Below are positions 34,135 to 46,536 of a stretch of DNA of 64,000 nt, in pieces. Numbering within the stretch: the stretch's first letter is position 1; each line of letters starts with the position of its first letter. The position numbers and the translations under genes were made by a program. The notes beneath the pieces were generated by a model that had not been told where the DNA came from, searched no databases, and saw nothing but the letters and a program-made list of their open reading frames with translations. Source of the DNA: Spinacia oleracea (lineage: Eukaryota > Streptophyta > Magnoliopsida > Caryophyllales > Amaranthaceae); NCBI RefSeq assembly GCF_020520425.1, contig NC_079491.1:8047143-8111142 (forward strand). The letters run 5' to 3'.

Positions 34135-37100
34135 CTATCGCCATGACGAGTGCTTGAAGTTAAGCTTATCTATATTCCATCCTCCCTCAGGCTCCTTCCT
34201 TTTCATATTGCCGCCTCCCATACTATACATCCTTGCTTGCTCGTCTGCAAGGGAGTGTGAATTAATGCTGGAGCCCTGCCTAGAAACAATTGGCAGTGAC
34301 TCATCTCTTCGTTCCACGTCCAAAACTCCTGGGCCAGAATTAAGATCTAGACCTTGTTTTCCCCATTTATGATTACTCCCAATTACACTGTTATTACCAG
34401 CATCTGGAAAAGGGTGAGAAACAACATATGCATGGGGATACTGAAAGGAAACTGCTGCTGGATTTCCAACCAACTGAGAAGGGATGGCAGAAATCCGCCC
34501 ACCAGCAGTTGGGTCCATGAATCCTGATGACCCACCGGACAAAGCAGAAGTAGGGAGAGAAAAACTGGTCCCAAATGGCAAGACTGGATATTGAAAAGAG
34601 GACGGGTGAAAAGGCAAAGCAGGAGAAGATGATAATACTGATCCATTGTAGGAATCGGGATTAAATGACAAAGCTTTGGTCGGACCACCCACAACACGCT
34701 GATGACCACCACCTATCCCAACAATTGAACAAGCTTCTCTATCAGGTAAAACTGATGGTGTCATACTTACTGAGTAACTGGCTCCGGGAGGATACCAAGA
34801 AAAGCAGTTCCCAGTATCCGAGGTATTTATTCTAGGCCCAAAAGGGGGTTGGAAAGGCAAGTTCCCACTGTTAAATTGACGAGTTGGAATTTGTTCAAAA
34901 GGTAATTCCTCGGTCGCAGGCCCGTCATTCAAATCAAAATCCCTCTTACCACTTCCTGCACCATTAGAATACACACTGGATGTCGATGGTTTTGCATGCT
35001 GAGTCGAGACTTCAAATCTCTGAATGTTGCTAGCCATGTATCGTCCCACTTGGGTCATGTCTGAATCTTCATCAACTTTATTAAGATCAAGGTTAAGTCC
35101 TCCAGAGTTACGCAATGATGCAGTAGTCATAAGTTCACATACAGGAGTATTCCTAACATTGAACTCCTGGAGAGAACTTTCGTCTGCTACATTAAGGTCA
35201 ATATCCAAAGGAAACCGAGCTGGTCTGTAAGCAGGGGCATCAGGAACAAGGGATTTTCTGGGCTCAGCTGGACGGAATGCACTTGTGGCTGCTGAACCTT
35301 TCCATCCAAGTTCCCGTTTATTCCAAAGCAAGTCATCAGGAGGAACGAAGGGGCCCTTAGCTGCAGCAGCCACTGTAACTGATGATGGAGGACCACATGA
35401 TGCAGAGGATACAGGGATTTGCAAGGGGCTCACTGAACAAACAATATCTGGACAAGGACAAGAATCAAAGTTAGCAGGCTCACTATTCTTCCCCTCATCA
35501 TCATCAAAGCCTTCATTCAAATCAAATCCAAGCTTTGTATCCACATCTGGAACTCCTGAAGCAGGTTGCGTAGAAACATCTTCTGTTGTGGCTCCATTCT
35601 CTTTACTCCCGTCTTCTCTTGCAGTTAACTTAATTTCTTCTTCATTTTGACGTAATTCTGCTTTCGACAGAGCAACATCAGTACTGCTTACTTGTGTAGC
35701 AGAACTGCCAGACTGGTGAACAGAAGATTCTTTCTTTTCGGAATTTTGATCCTGGCAGTTCCTGTCCTGATCTACATCAGCACAACACACAACAGGTTCA
35801 CCTTCTTTCACAGGTGCAGAAGAAGGAGCACTCTCTTTTACCAATATCCTATTTCCTGCCTGACATGCAAGGCCACAGACAGCAACACCTTCGGGTTTTT
35901 CAGATTTGACGTCATTTAATACTGCAGCAGAGTGGTGACTCGTAACAGAAGAGGTCATCACTGGCTTCTCATTGGTATCCGTGGAATCAAATTTCATGGT
36001 TACAGCAAATGATTTTTGCTCAAATGTGATGTTGCTTTGAATCCCTTGACCAACCTTTCTGTGTTCATCGTCATGAGGACATAGTGCAGTATCTTTGAGA
36101 GCTTTTTGCTCGAAGTCATCATTCACAACCTTAACCTTATCTTCAACTTCCAAGGGAACAAGTCCCTGACTTGCAACTGGAAGCTCATTCACAACCTTAA
36201 CCTTATCTTCAATTTTTCTGTTTGTAGTTTCAACACCAAGATCACCCATACTCCTTCCTGTAGTGCAAGCAACAGCGGCAGGAGAAGAAACAGTACCACG
36301 TTTTTCCTCCAATATCCCATTGTTCTTCAGGCAGCCTTCCGCATTCCGATGTAAATTCTCATTTTTAACACCACCCAGTTTGCTGATTTCTCCGCTGGCT
36401 TTTAGAACACCTGCAGCATTAATATGATGGTCAGAGCTAACATCCATGGTTGAATGACCTTGTTGAACAACATCATCACCATGCAGCTGTTTTGGATTTC
36501 CAACATGACTGCTACTGGAGTTTTCGGCCATTTTGGTGTTTCTGTTCGGAGAGGCAGCAGGTGAGACAATACCAGTCTTAGGTATTTCTCCAGCAGCTAC
36601 ACTGGCAAGCAGATTCATTCCAACATCATCCCCAGCTAACATTGGAGCGTTAGCTTCAGACAACTTAGCACAGCTTTCAATTAACGCATTCATAGAGCTG
36701 AAAGAAGAATCATGCACTTTACTTGACTTAATTTCATTGCTGGAGGGTGAGCAAGGAATCTTTGAGCCATTTGGCAATCTTCTCATATCACTGGTTCGTT
36801 GGTGTGCGGAACTTAAAGATCCATCGGGCTCATGAAATTGGTGACAATCGTGTTTATTACCCCTCGCAGAGGTATCTGACTGATCGTGCTTTTCTGAAAG
36901 TTCAGGAGAAGAAGCTCTACTATTTTTGCAGGAAGAATCCTCCAAAGAGCCTCCAGTATTGCTTTGCGCAGGACCTCGGCCTCGGTTGGGGATCTTGACA
37001 ATAAGTTTATGATTGTTGCTTTCTGGAACATAAGCATCAATAGCGCTATGCGATACCTTCTCTACAGCGGAATTTCTGGCCATGGATGAGCTTTTATTTA

Positions 37101-40100
37101 ATGCAGTTTCTCTGTGAAGACTTGAAGGACTATTAGCTTGCTTACGGTGCTTGGAACTACTGCCTACAGCTTTATTCAAACTCTTAGACCCAGACGTAGA
37201 CCCCCTAGTGTCTTCTTTTCCACACATAACCATAATTTTAGCAGGGTCGCTAGAACACTGACTGTTTGTATGGGATTGGCTAGAACTGCTGCTTTTTTCT
37301 TCCCTTGTCCCTGGCTGAGGCTCAGAATTTCCACCATTAGCATTTATCCTGGACTGTCCATCCTTATGGTTATCAATAGCTGAAGTAGGAGACAATGTCG
37401 ATCGTACACCCCCAGGATGTGAAGATGGAGGTTTGGAAGTAGAATCCCCTTGAACAAATTTCACTGAAGCAGATTTCAAGGCAGAGTGATGCGTGACAGA
37501 ACTCCTAATCGCCGCATCGGATCCACTAGGGTTCCTATTACCACCATGAGAATGGTCATGCTGTGATCTACCTGACCACGGAACAGACTGACTTGAACCA
37601 GGTTTCACTTCATTGACGTTCATTTCAGCTTCCACGCGTTTCTTCCATGTGTCAACCAAACTCCTCGCTTTCTTCTGAATTTCAGAGTTTTTGTGCGACC
37701 GTAAATGATTAACAGATTTGCCAATGTTACACATCTGTAAAGCATTAAGGTTCACAGGAACCTTATCAAGTGCACGAAGTAAAACCAAGAGGAAATCATC
37801 CACAGACTTTTCACTGTGTTTTAGATTTCCTGAATCACCAAATTTACCCTTGTGAACTTCCTGGAGCCATTCATTTAATACATGCAAGCCTCTAAGCTGA
37901 ACAAACTGATTAAGACAATCAAGCTTATCAGTAGCAGCAATAATACTAGCGAGCATGGATCTCCCTGCCAAGTCCATCTTTTTCTCACATTTCTCCGGCT
38001 GCATGAGTCGCACCAGCCTTACTACAGCTTCAGAATCAAAAAGTCCCCCTTTCTCAGAAAATTTAGCAATTTCTGAGTTCAACATGCTTTCTGATCTCAA
38101 CTGACCAGAGTCTCCATCATCTGGTCTCGAGGATCGTTCTCGTTTAATGCCATCAAAAGATTGATCACCTCGTTCTCTCTTCTTCCCCTTTTTATGAGAA
38201 GAGAAGTTAGAGCTGCTATTCTGCACACTATCCGGACTATGTTTCAATGGAGATGTTGCTGCTGAACCATTCACTGGTCTCGGAGAACGAGGACCTTGCT
38301 GTTCTACCGATACATGCATTTCTATACGTGTTTTATGCAAGAGTTGATATACTTCTTCCTGCCGACCCTGGGAAATTCATCCAAAGAAAATTTAAGTGCC
38401 AAAAACAAGAGGAAGCAGACACTCCAGAATAGATTAAAAAAAACATAAACCAACTGTAAAAGAGAACTATAAAGAACTTACATCAATATAATCCTGATCA
38501 GTCAGCCACCACAGACACTTGTTTGTAATATCATAAACTCGCCGACACACAAAAGAAGAAACCCCTGGTGGAAGTTCAACACCTTTAGGCAAAAATGCAA
38601 CTTTACACGGGTGAAGTAATGATGCAGCAGGAATCTCATCACTGTGGAATGAGTAGAAAACTTCGTTCGGCGCAGCTTCAAGCGCAACGCCTTTCAAAAG
38701 TTTAACTTCAGCAGGTCGATAAAGCCAATTCACACGGAGCGTTAAATTACTTTCTCTTTCAGATGACCAACAACGAATTATACCTACAAAAGGTGGAGAG
38801 TCTTCGGCTGGCTTAAAAAGGGCACAGTCACCAACACTAATCTTACGACCGTCCTACAAAACAACAGGGCCTTATTAAAAATTGCTAGCATGAACCAAAA
38901 GGGAGCTTGTAAAACATCAAACAATTAACAAAACTGAAAACTAGAGAAGTTCAAGCAATGAAATATGCAGACTGTAAAAAATATCTGTTAGTAGTGTGTG
39001 CAACTGTGCATGTTTCACAGTAGAAAATTAAATAAGAAAACTATGGCTAATCCGCACAAGAGTCTTAAGGGAAATACTGAAACATGATACACCAAGTCCA
39101 ACCCTGAAGACCACTACGAAATGAATAAAAAAATGACAAATATAGACATACAAAAAAAATATGAAAGTCGGTTTTTAAAATCCTAAATCTACTACCCAAT
39201 TAACGAGCAGAACAATGCCAAAGCTAGCAAGTGATCATCATGATTTTCAGCAACTAGTAACCCTTGCATAACAACTCCGGGGTAGTAATAGGGTGAGGGG
39301 GTATAGGAAGCAGAAGCAGAAGCAGAAGCAGATTACATTATAAAGAGATTTTTCTTAAGGTATGAACCAGGAAAGAGAAGGAATTCAATAGAATCACCTG
39401 AAAAAATTGGTTTCTTTGCACCCATTAGGTTTTTTATTTTGCAAACATCGATAAAATCAGCATAAGGATAAGAAAAAAAGAGGGGAATAAGCAGTAAAAT
39501 AAAAGAAAAATAAAATAGACGACGTGTACCGTGTACGTACTTCTTTTAGTGAGTTCCGGGATAAATTTTAGGCCTACGTGTCTCCGTGGTTATTTCTACA
39601 TAACAATATATCGCTGGTGCAACTTCCAATAATAAACACCTGTTTATGTTTCCAAATCAAAGTACCTCAACATAAAGCATAGATTGAGATAATTACAATT
39701 CCCATTGTCAAGATTTTCTTTGATGTTTGTATTAATAAAATTATTAATTACTTAAAGGGGAACAACTGGGTCTTGTAGGAAAAGGATGAGAGTAAGAAAG
39801 ATAAAGGTTTTTAAGATCTAGATGAATTGCCGGGAAACTTTAGCTCCAAACCAACATATACTATCATTAGAAGCTCGAGTGTCAATTAGGTTACTTTGGA
39901 CATTAATGCGGTACTACACTATTTTTTCCTCTTTTTGTTGTCCCATTTGCTTCTGCACAGTTTTTTATGCACACAATTGAATATAAATATTTTCAACTAT
40001 GCATTATATAAAGTAATAAAAATTTTAAAAAATAAGTTAATTTTCAAAACTAGACATCAAGAAGATCCTGCCTTTTGGACAGAAAACTGCCTTTTGCATA

Positions 40101-41670
40101 GTTTTTGATGCACAATTAAGCATAAATATCTTCAACAACGCATTATAAAAATTTTGTAAGAAGTTAAGTTTTAAAACTAAATTTTGAGACGAACCTAACA
40201 AGATCACACGAGTATGTTTTCTCTTACTTGAATCAATGAAATGGCCACAATTTATATCCCTTCAAATGAAATTTCTATATGGGACAAACAAATAGGAATG
40301 AGGGGTTATTTTCCAATGGGTTACGCCTTACGCGCGAGAAAAACTAATGAATTGACAGTAAAGAAGTCCGTGAAAACCCGTAGGTTAGTCAAGTACAGCC
40401 CAAAAACCTCATGAGAAACGGGCATCTAAATCCCAAAAATCACTTGAAAAATAATAAAAAACTTCATATTAACGCTAACAATGCCACCAAAACTCTCTTT
40501 CCTAAACAGAAAAGTATGCATATTATGGAAATTTGTAATGCCAAGTGACAGAGGGCTTTTGCTACTTAAACCTCCCAAATACCAGTATACTTCTCGAATA
40601 AATGCCACAAAATACAAGTGTAGAGCTCCTTATTCCCTGTATTCTCAACATGCCTCGACAAAGCTTCAGCCATGGGGCGAGGTGAAGGGACTATTCTTAG
40701 TATTCTATCAGAAGGAGATAATTTCATGAGAACCTTGATGAGAACGACACTGCCGACCGTTTAATACTCTTATAGATATTGAACTCATAAACCACAAAAG
40801 TATCCTTGCAAGGAAAAACTCCCTCCCCTCCCCCTCCCCCCCCCCCCCCCCCCACACACACACACCCTCCCTCACAATTTGGATGCATACAAGTCAACTA
40901 TGTCGCTATCCAACTCGTCTACTTAATTGGGGGGTCCATGATTTTAGCACAAAATGGAGTGTCAAAGTGTATTCCCTATGTCAGAGGTTTGACGATCCAA
41001 CACGAGAACTTGAGGTGAAATGTAGATAAGGTTGGCAGTTGGCACAAAGTCATACTAGCTTCAAATATGTAGTTCAGTTACTTTATTCAATGGTACCTAT
41101 CTTTCAAAATTAACACTTTGTTTGGATAAAAGGAAAGGTAAGGAAGGGGAACAAGCCCCCTAGTTTGGATAAAGTTTAAGGGGAAGGGGATGGATCAATG
41201 TTGCCGCCGTATTTAATCAACATCATCACTCCAAAATTGGAGAGATTTAAAGGGAAAATAAAGCTCACCTTCCTCCTCCCCTTTCTCCTTGTTCCCCCTT
41301 CCTTTCCCTTCTATATTGATATCCAAACACACCAAAAGTATAAACACACATCATCTATAATAGCACAAGCTTGAGAAAAATGAAAGTTTGCTGGAAAGAG
41401 TTTCTCTGCGCACTTTTTCATATAAATAAACATTAATCCTAAAAACATTTATCTATCCTCGGTAATAATAACTCCTCCAAATCAAAAAAATATTGATCTT
41501 CAACAGATAAAAAATCAAAAAAAAAAAAAAATAACTTGAATAAGCACAAATACCTTCAATAAACAAGAAGCTGAAGAACCATTTGAATCAATAACACCTA
41601 CTACAGTCTTCGTCGTCGGAGAGACTGTCCACATGTGCCGACTCAATTTGCTATTTTCCCGTCCATGCAT
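34135..41670 (-). CDS. SUO: SUO-like BAH and TFIIS-N domain protein with GW motifs
   Basis: Coding exons are 41670-41554, 38853-38482 and 38367-34135, predicted 1573 aa. Both introns have GT/AG ends and phase 0. Exon 1 (39 aa) starts MHGR and contains RHMWTV, as in Arabidopsis SUO. Exon 2 (residues 40-163) is the BAH domain (DGRKISVGDCALFKP, later NWLYRPAEV and WWLTDQDYID). The long last exon holds a basic nuclear-localisation-like KKGKKRER (near 222) and a TFIIS-N/LW helical bundle (about 270-412). A serine-rich disordered region and a conserved C-terminus (KRKEPEGGWN) follow. GW/WG motifs (LGWKG, KWGKQ, GGWN) fit the family's link to Argonaute and miRNA-directed translational repression. 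Intron 1 is 2.7 kb and holds a MITE. The ORF is intact, so this is a working gene. A paralogue of the same family is the alternative. Confidence 0.9.
39296..39336. repeat. (AGAAGC)n microsatellite in SUO intron 1
   Basis: About five tandem AGAAGC units near 39310-39333. The surrounding intron (38854-41553) is otherwise AT-rich. It contains an imperfect direct repeat at about 39945-40045 and 40090-40190, and a C-run with CA repeats at 40826-40865. Confidence 0.7.
41114..41337. mobile_element. Foldback MITE in SUO intron 1
   Basis: The left end (CACTTTGTTTGGATAAAAGG, then AAGGAAGGGGAACAAG) is repeated in inverted form at the right end (CTTGTTCCCCCTTCC, then ATCCAAACACACC). Length is about 225 bp. 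A similar GTTTGG-ended foldback lies at 60949-61186. Confidence 0.65.
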
Positions 41671-41978
41671 AATACCCTTGCATTTTCCCCTTCTTCCGCT
41701 TCCAACATCAATTCCAACCCTAATTTCTCCAACAAAAACCCTAATTCACACAAATTCAACTTACATAAACCCCCAAAATCAGCTCCAGTTCCACAATCTC
41801 TAACATCAATTTAAACCCTAACTTCTAACCAATTTCGATACCTGCAAACCTCTCAGTAACACCTCCAGATTCCGATTTTCAAATTCGATCTTATCTTCCC
41901 CAGAAAATAATCAAAGTTAGCTTTTCTCTTGGTTGTTTCCCCCAAAATTATCGCTGGACTAGGGTTTGCAATAAACTC

Positions 41979-42009
41979 CCAACTTTATATTTATATAAAT
42001 ATATAAATA
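41979..42009 (-). promoter_or_regulatory. Probable core promoter (TATA region) of the SUO-like gene
   Basis: A run of TATATAAATATAAAG-type sequence on the minus strand lies about 310 bp upstream of the ATG at 41670. It leaves room for a 5' UTR of about 280 bp. No transcript evidence is available. Confidence 0.35.
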
Positions 42010-42850
42010 GCAAAAACCCTAATAAATCGATCCGATTGAAGCTGGCTGAAAATCTCCAGATCCAAAAACAAGAGAGAGATACAGATAGACAGAGAAAACC
42101 CCGAGTGTATAGAGAGAAAATCGATGGGAGAGAATATCGCCGATCTACCCAGAAATTGAGGAGAGAGAAAATCAAATTCGAGGAGAGAGAAAATCGACAA
42201 AAATTAAAACCCCCAAATTTTACAAAACTGGATTTTATTTGTAGTTTTTTTTTTTAGTGGGAAAAATGGATGTGTTCTGTAAAATACTCCAATTTTTCTA
42301 ATTATGGTAAACTTTCTTTTTCCACTTTTTTTTTTTACTTTTTTGTTTTATGTGAATTGTACTCTTCCATAAAAATAAGCATGAATTTTACTTTTAACCA
42401 ACGCTTATCATGTTTGGATTTGTTTTTACGGATATTTCATGAAATACCCCGAGTTTTGAAATAATTCACCATGCCCATCAAGTTCCAATAATTCACCAAA
42501 TATCCTTGATAATTAACTTAATTTCCAAAATACTCTTACTTTAAACGGTCCGTTAGTCCGCCGTTAGCCTAGTTTCATAATTCACCAAATACCCTTATTA
42601 TTAAACTTATTTCACTAAATGCTCTAAACTTAAAAATAGTTATTCTGATGTTCCAACGACTAGTTTTTTCGTTTGAAAAGTAGTTGTTGGTCTTGCTTGG
42701 CTATAAAAACCCATTTTCTGAATGTTTCTTGTAATTTAGATGTTGTTTTGCTTTGCTTTGCTAATTTCATTAGATTTGTATCATGAGTTTTGTTTCAAAA
42801 TCATCATCCGCACACAATGAGTCCACATATATTGGAGTACCTAACCAATT

Positions 42851-42964
42851 TTGTTATTGTGATAGGAAATCTGTCATCTGCGAAGCTCCGATACCACACT
42901 CAATAATCCACAAAGGTTGTACTACAAGTGTGATCCTAACAATCTGAGATGGTGCAAGGAGTAG
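42851..42964 (+). pseudogene. Captured GRF-type zinc finger fragment
   Basis: In one frame CYCDRKS, then after a one-base shift NNPQRLYYKCDPNNLRWC. This matches the zf-GRF pattern of C-X-C, NPxRxxYxC and a final C. The frameshift and a following stop make it non-functional. It is the left cargo piece of the Pack-MULE. Confidence 0.65.
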
Positions 42965-43228
42965 TTGAGCAAGAAAACACGGGGCAGCAACATGAAGGAT
43001 AATACAGGGGAAGCTTAGACGAAGGAGAAAGTACTGAAAATAGGGGAAACAGTAAGATGCAATAGGACTTAAAGCAAATGAAGAAAAAGCTGATACTGTA
43101 ATGTCAATACAAGGCATCTTACTTTGATTTTGAAATGAAGAAAGGCTAATCCTATTTATGTCATGGTTTGGGATGGACATGCAGAACTTAGGACTCAGGA
43201 GAGCACGCAAGTACTTTTAGCAAAGAAA

Positions 43229-43497
43229 GGTTAGGACTTCAGAGAACTCTTAGCAAAGAAATTGGGAGGCAACCAACATGTGAAAGAAGTCCGAGGGCAG
43301 GGTCTTATTATTGGTATAGAGCTGGATGTACAAGCTGGCCCGCTAGTGCTTGTCGAAATTCAGGAATGTTAAATTGTTAATATTAACTACTGGAAAAGGA
43401 AAATAGTGAGATTGGTTCCTCCACTGACCATATTAGAACAGGAGCTCGAAACAAGTTTTGAGATTCTCCTCAAGTGTTTCCCGTCCCTGGGTTGAAG
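43229..43497 (+). pseudogene. Captured C-terminal fragment of acetylornithine aminotransferase
   Basis: The frame reads [20 protein letters not shown] then [17 protein letters not shown]. After one-base shifts it reads ACRNSGML and VRLVPPLTILEQELETSFEI. This order matches the end of plant acetylornithine aminotransferase (WIN1/TUP5 type), a plastid enzyme of arginine synthesis. Frameshifts and a stop near 43373 show decay. It lies inside the Mutator ends, so it was carried here by the element. Confidence 0.85.
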
Positions 43498-44212
43498 CAG
43501 TTGAGTTGAATTTGTGTACGATAAGTCGATGCTTGTCAAATTTCCTTGTGACATCAATAGATCCAAAGCTCATAATTGGCATCGTAGCTGTAAATCAAGA
43601 ATAAGTTTTCCTACTAGCTTCTCTTTGGATTATGCCTTGGGTTTAATGTACAAATTGTCATTTCAAGATATCACATTCGTTAATCAGAACATTGATTTTC
43701 TTTGATGTTTGGATTCTTTTCATAAGTATCTTTCTCCTTTATTATAAGGCGTAGTTTGTTATTTTGATACCTATAAATTGCGTAGCTTTGTATTGAGTGG
43801 AACCCACAATCAACATTATTATTTTCTCTTCTTACTACGTTTGTTCATAATTAACCTTTAGATATTATCACGACTTTAGTGGATCGAGAAGGCATAAGCA
43901 AACAATAAGCAACGACTAATTTCCAAACGAAAAAACTAGCTGTTGGAATACCAGAATAACTATTTTAAGGTTGGGGCATTTGGTGAAAAAAGTTTAATAA
44001 TAGGGGTATTTCGTGAAATAATTTTTTTTAAAATGGGCATTTGGTGAATTATGCAAAAACTAGGCTGGCGGACAAACGGACCGTTATCAGTAAGGGTACT
44101 TTGGGCATTAAGTCAATTGTCAGAGGTATTTGGTGAATTATTGGAACTTGATGGGCATTTGGTGAATTACTTCAAAACTCGAGGGTATTTCATGAAATAT
44201 CCGTTGTTTTTA

Positions 44213-45314
44213 TTTATTTCGGCTCTAATAAGATAAGATCCAAGGATTAATAAGTGTATTGTATATTTCTTTGACTCTTTTATTCTTATTCAGTTAATAT
44301 AATTTGATTTAATACTATTCCATAGACCATATTGTTATTTAAACATAAGGTAAAATATATTGTAGTAATGAGATTTGTTGTATTGATAAATAATTTCAAT
44401 TGAAAAAAAATCATTATAAAAAAATATTAATGATAAAATATTGTGCATTGGCAAACGTGACTAAAGAAATATGTAAACTAAATAAGAACAAGTGAAATAC
44501 GGAGTATACAATAAGGTGCACCACCTCTACCTAGAATTGGATAGCAGCTACTGCACGACCAGTGCCAATTGTTCATGACCCATGCCAGGCTCGTGCACGA
44601 CTCGTGCTCGGTTGCTTTCTATGGCTTCCTTCCTTTCCAATGCAACGTAAGGGCTGCATCACCTATGCATGGATGATGCCTCTATCTTCCCCTATTCTCT
44701 TCTTCACTTCTCTATTGCATAAATATCGTGCTAGTTCAAGTGCATAGGCTTAACTTGGTGGACGATTTTCACCCATACTTATCCTTCTCTTTGCGGGAGC
44801 CTTCGATGATAGTGATCAAGTGGGATGACCAGGATGCCACGAAGCTTGACTCGAACTCCATCAGTATGGTCAATCTCTCTTTTGGATTAGCGGGACATCC
44901 ATACTCTGTGCGTCGCTTTAGCTTGGCCTGAAACTAGGGATAGATGAGCTCTCCGTAGAAAACAAGCAAAGAAAGGCAATAGAATAAGAATAGCTCTAAA
45001 TGCAACAATATACAACTAAAATACGCTTATATGTGCACAAAAGAGATACTAATTGGCTCATAAAGATGTGCTAATTACAAGAACATCACATACATCAAAC
45101 AATGTAAATGTTTATTAGCTCAAAACTTCCGGTTGAAGTTTTTTTTTTTTTACAAATTTTTAACTATGTACTCCGTATCACATATTAAATTAACTTTCCC
45201 ATACTATGAAATATGTTTGATTTAGCATATTATTTTTAACTTTATCACACCTTCATACATAATTTTCCATATTTTTAACTATAAATCAACGTACTATGGG
45301 AAACAATCTATTTT
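44213..45314. other. Intergenic, nothing firm
   Basis: A less AT-rich block at 44520-44935 has short open frames on the plus strand without recognisable motifs. The rest is AT-rich. Confidence 0.4.
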
Positions 45315-45881
45315 TGTTGGAAGTTCTTGGTTGGGAAGTCAAAAGAAAAGAGTGTAAAAGGTGATTAGTGTTTTTATCCCACATTGAAAGAATTATTCTT
45401 TTCCTCATTGTTTATATATTGGGTTGAGGGTGTAATTCTTAATTGAGAAAGTGTGAGAGTGGTATGGGTGAACACATAGCGCACACACACGCCAACATGC
45501 CAGGTCGGGTCGGGTAGGCTAGGCTTCAGGATCTTGAGGAATGCAATGCTCGGGCGTAGGGTGGGTTTTACTTTTTGGTACCTGGTTGTTTTCTCTTCCC
45601 AATTTTGATCACATAATCAAAATTTTCATTGCTTCCCAAAAACACAATATATAGTTTCCAAAAAAATCAAACACGCTATTTATCTCTCAAAAGTTGCTCT
45701 CAGTTTTGGGCATAAGTTATGACTCCATTCGGGTTTGTGACGACCGCTTTATTTTCTACTGCACAGTGAGGTAGCGCGAAATCATCTTTTAGGATATTGG
45801 GTGTTCACGACGCATCAATTGTTCCATCAATTCATTCATCTATCATATAAGTTTGTTCTATTTTTTGGCATTATTGAAACA
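45315..45881 (+). mobile_element. Probable solo LTR (copia type)
   Basis: It begins TGTTGGAAGTTCTTGG and ends TTGAAACA. Near-matching 5-bp flanks are ATTTT (45310-45314) and ATTTC (45882-45886). The segment after the start (TCCCACATTGAAAGAATTATTC, then TTTATATATTGGG) is typical of copia LTRs with a TATA region. No internal region or second LTR is present, so this would be a recombined solo LTR. Borders are by eye. Confidence 0.6.
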
Positions 45882-45899
45882 ATTTCATCCACACTCACA

Positions 45900-46209
45900 G
45901 TGTGTTTGATAGCTTGACTTTAACGAGGAAAACTATGTAAAAATGTAGAAATTTATAAACCTCTATTTACCCTGTTTGTTTATTGATAGAAAATTATGGA
46001 AAAGTAAAAGTGTGGAAAACATTTTAGTTATAATTGGGTCTTTTATTTTTATTTTTCATGTAAAGTATATAGTTTATAATCGGGCCATTTAGTTTTTCAT
46101 AGTTTCATTTCCCCTATAAAATTAAAGGAAAATTCATGGAAAACTTTGTATATCTAACTTTCTCTTATTAATCTCAACACAATTTTCCTCATTAAACTAA
46201 CCAAACAAT
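45900..46209. mobile_element. Diverged foldback MITE
   Basis: The left end (GTGTTTGATAGCTTGACTTT, then AACGAGGAAAA) is roughly mirrored at the right end (TTTTCCTCATTAAACTAACC, then AAACAATG). Length is about 310 bp with no ORF. It is diverged, and borders are approximate. Confidence 0.5.
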
Positions 46210-46264
46210 GAAAAACCAGGTTAAATATTCTATGAAAAACTTCTACATGCCACTTGACGCTCTC

Positions 46265-46536
46265 CCTCGATCCATAAGTCTATTAATCCGCTTCCATTTA
46301 AAAAATGAGAAACATTTGGTTGTTTAAGATTTGAACCCACGACCTTCAGTTCCAACACTAGAGCATTAACCAATTAAGCTATAACCCTTTATATGTTATC
46401 TTTGCAAAATTAATATTAATATAATATAGAATAATTATCTTGTGAAAAAAAATTCAAACATAATTTCATTAAAGAATATAATAATTAATTGTTATCCACA
46501 TAATAGTCCGGAGCATCGCGCGGGCCGAAACACTAG
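46265..46536. mobile_element. Possible Helitron 3' end with tRNA-like segment
   Basis: The sequence ends GCATCGCGCGGGCCGAAACA then CTAG at 46533-46536, followed by T. GC-rich hairpin-like bases about 10 nt before a terminal CTAG are typical of plant Helitron 3' ends. Within it, on the minus strand (46388-46321), are an A-box-like TAGCTTAATTGGTTA and a B-box-like GGTCGTGGGTTCAAATC, as in a tRNA or tRNA-derived SINE head. The 5' end was not found. Confidence 0.4.

Larger units (their letters stand above)
42429..44203. mobile_element. Pack-MULE (Mutator-like element with captured gene fragments)
   Basis: Long inverted ends, about 42429-42677 and 43921-44203, begin CGGATATTTCATGAAATACC. They are flanked by an exact 9-bp duplication TTGTTTTTA (42420-42428 and 44204-44212), diagnostic of Mutator-like elements. 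The inverted ends contain internal repeats of a TTTGGTGAATTA motif. The interior has no MURA transposase. It carries a GRF-zinc-finger fragment and an acetylornithine aminotransferase fragment. Length is 1775 bp. Confidence 0.93.

Noticed and set aside
44562..44931. Two overlapping plus-strand frames in a less AT-rich block
   Set aside because: No family resemblance, no splice context linking them, and no upstream promoter or downstream signals seen.
46321..46388. Functional tRNA gene
   Set aside because: A- and B-box-like sequences are present, but I could not fold an acceptor stem and anticodon arm consistently.
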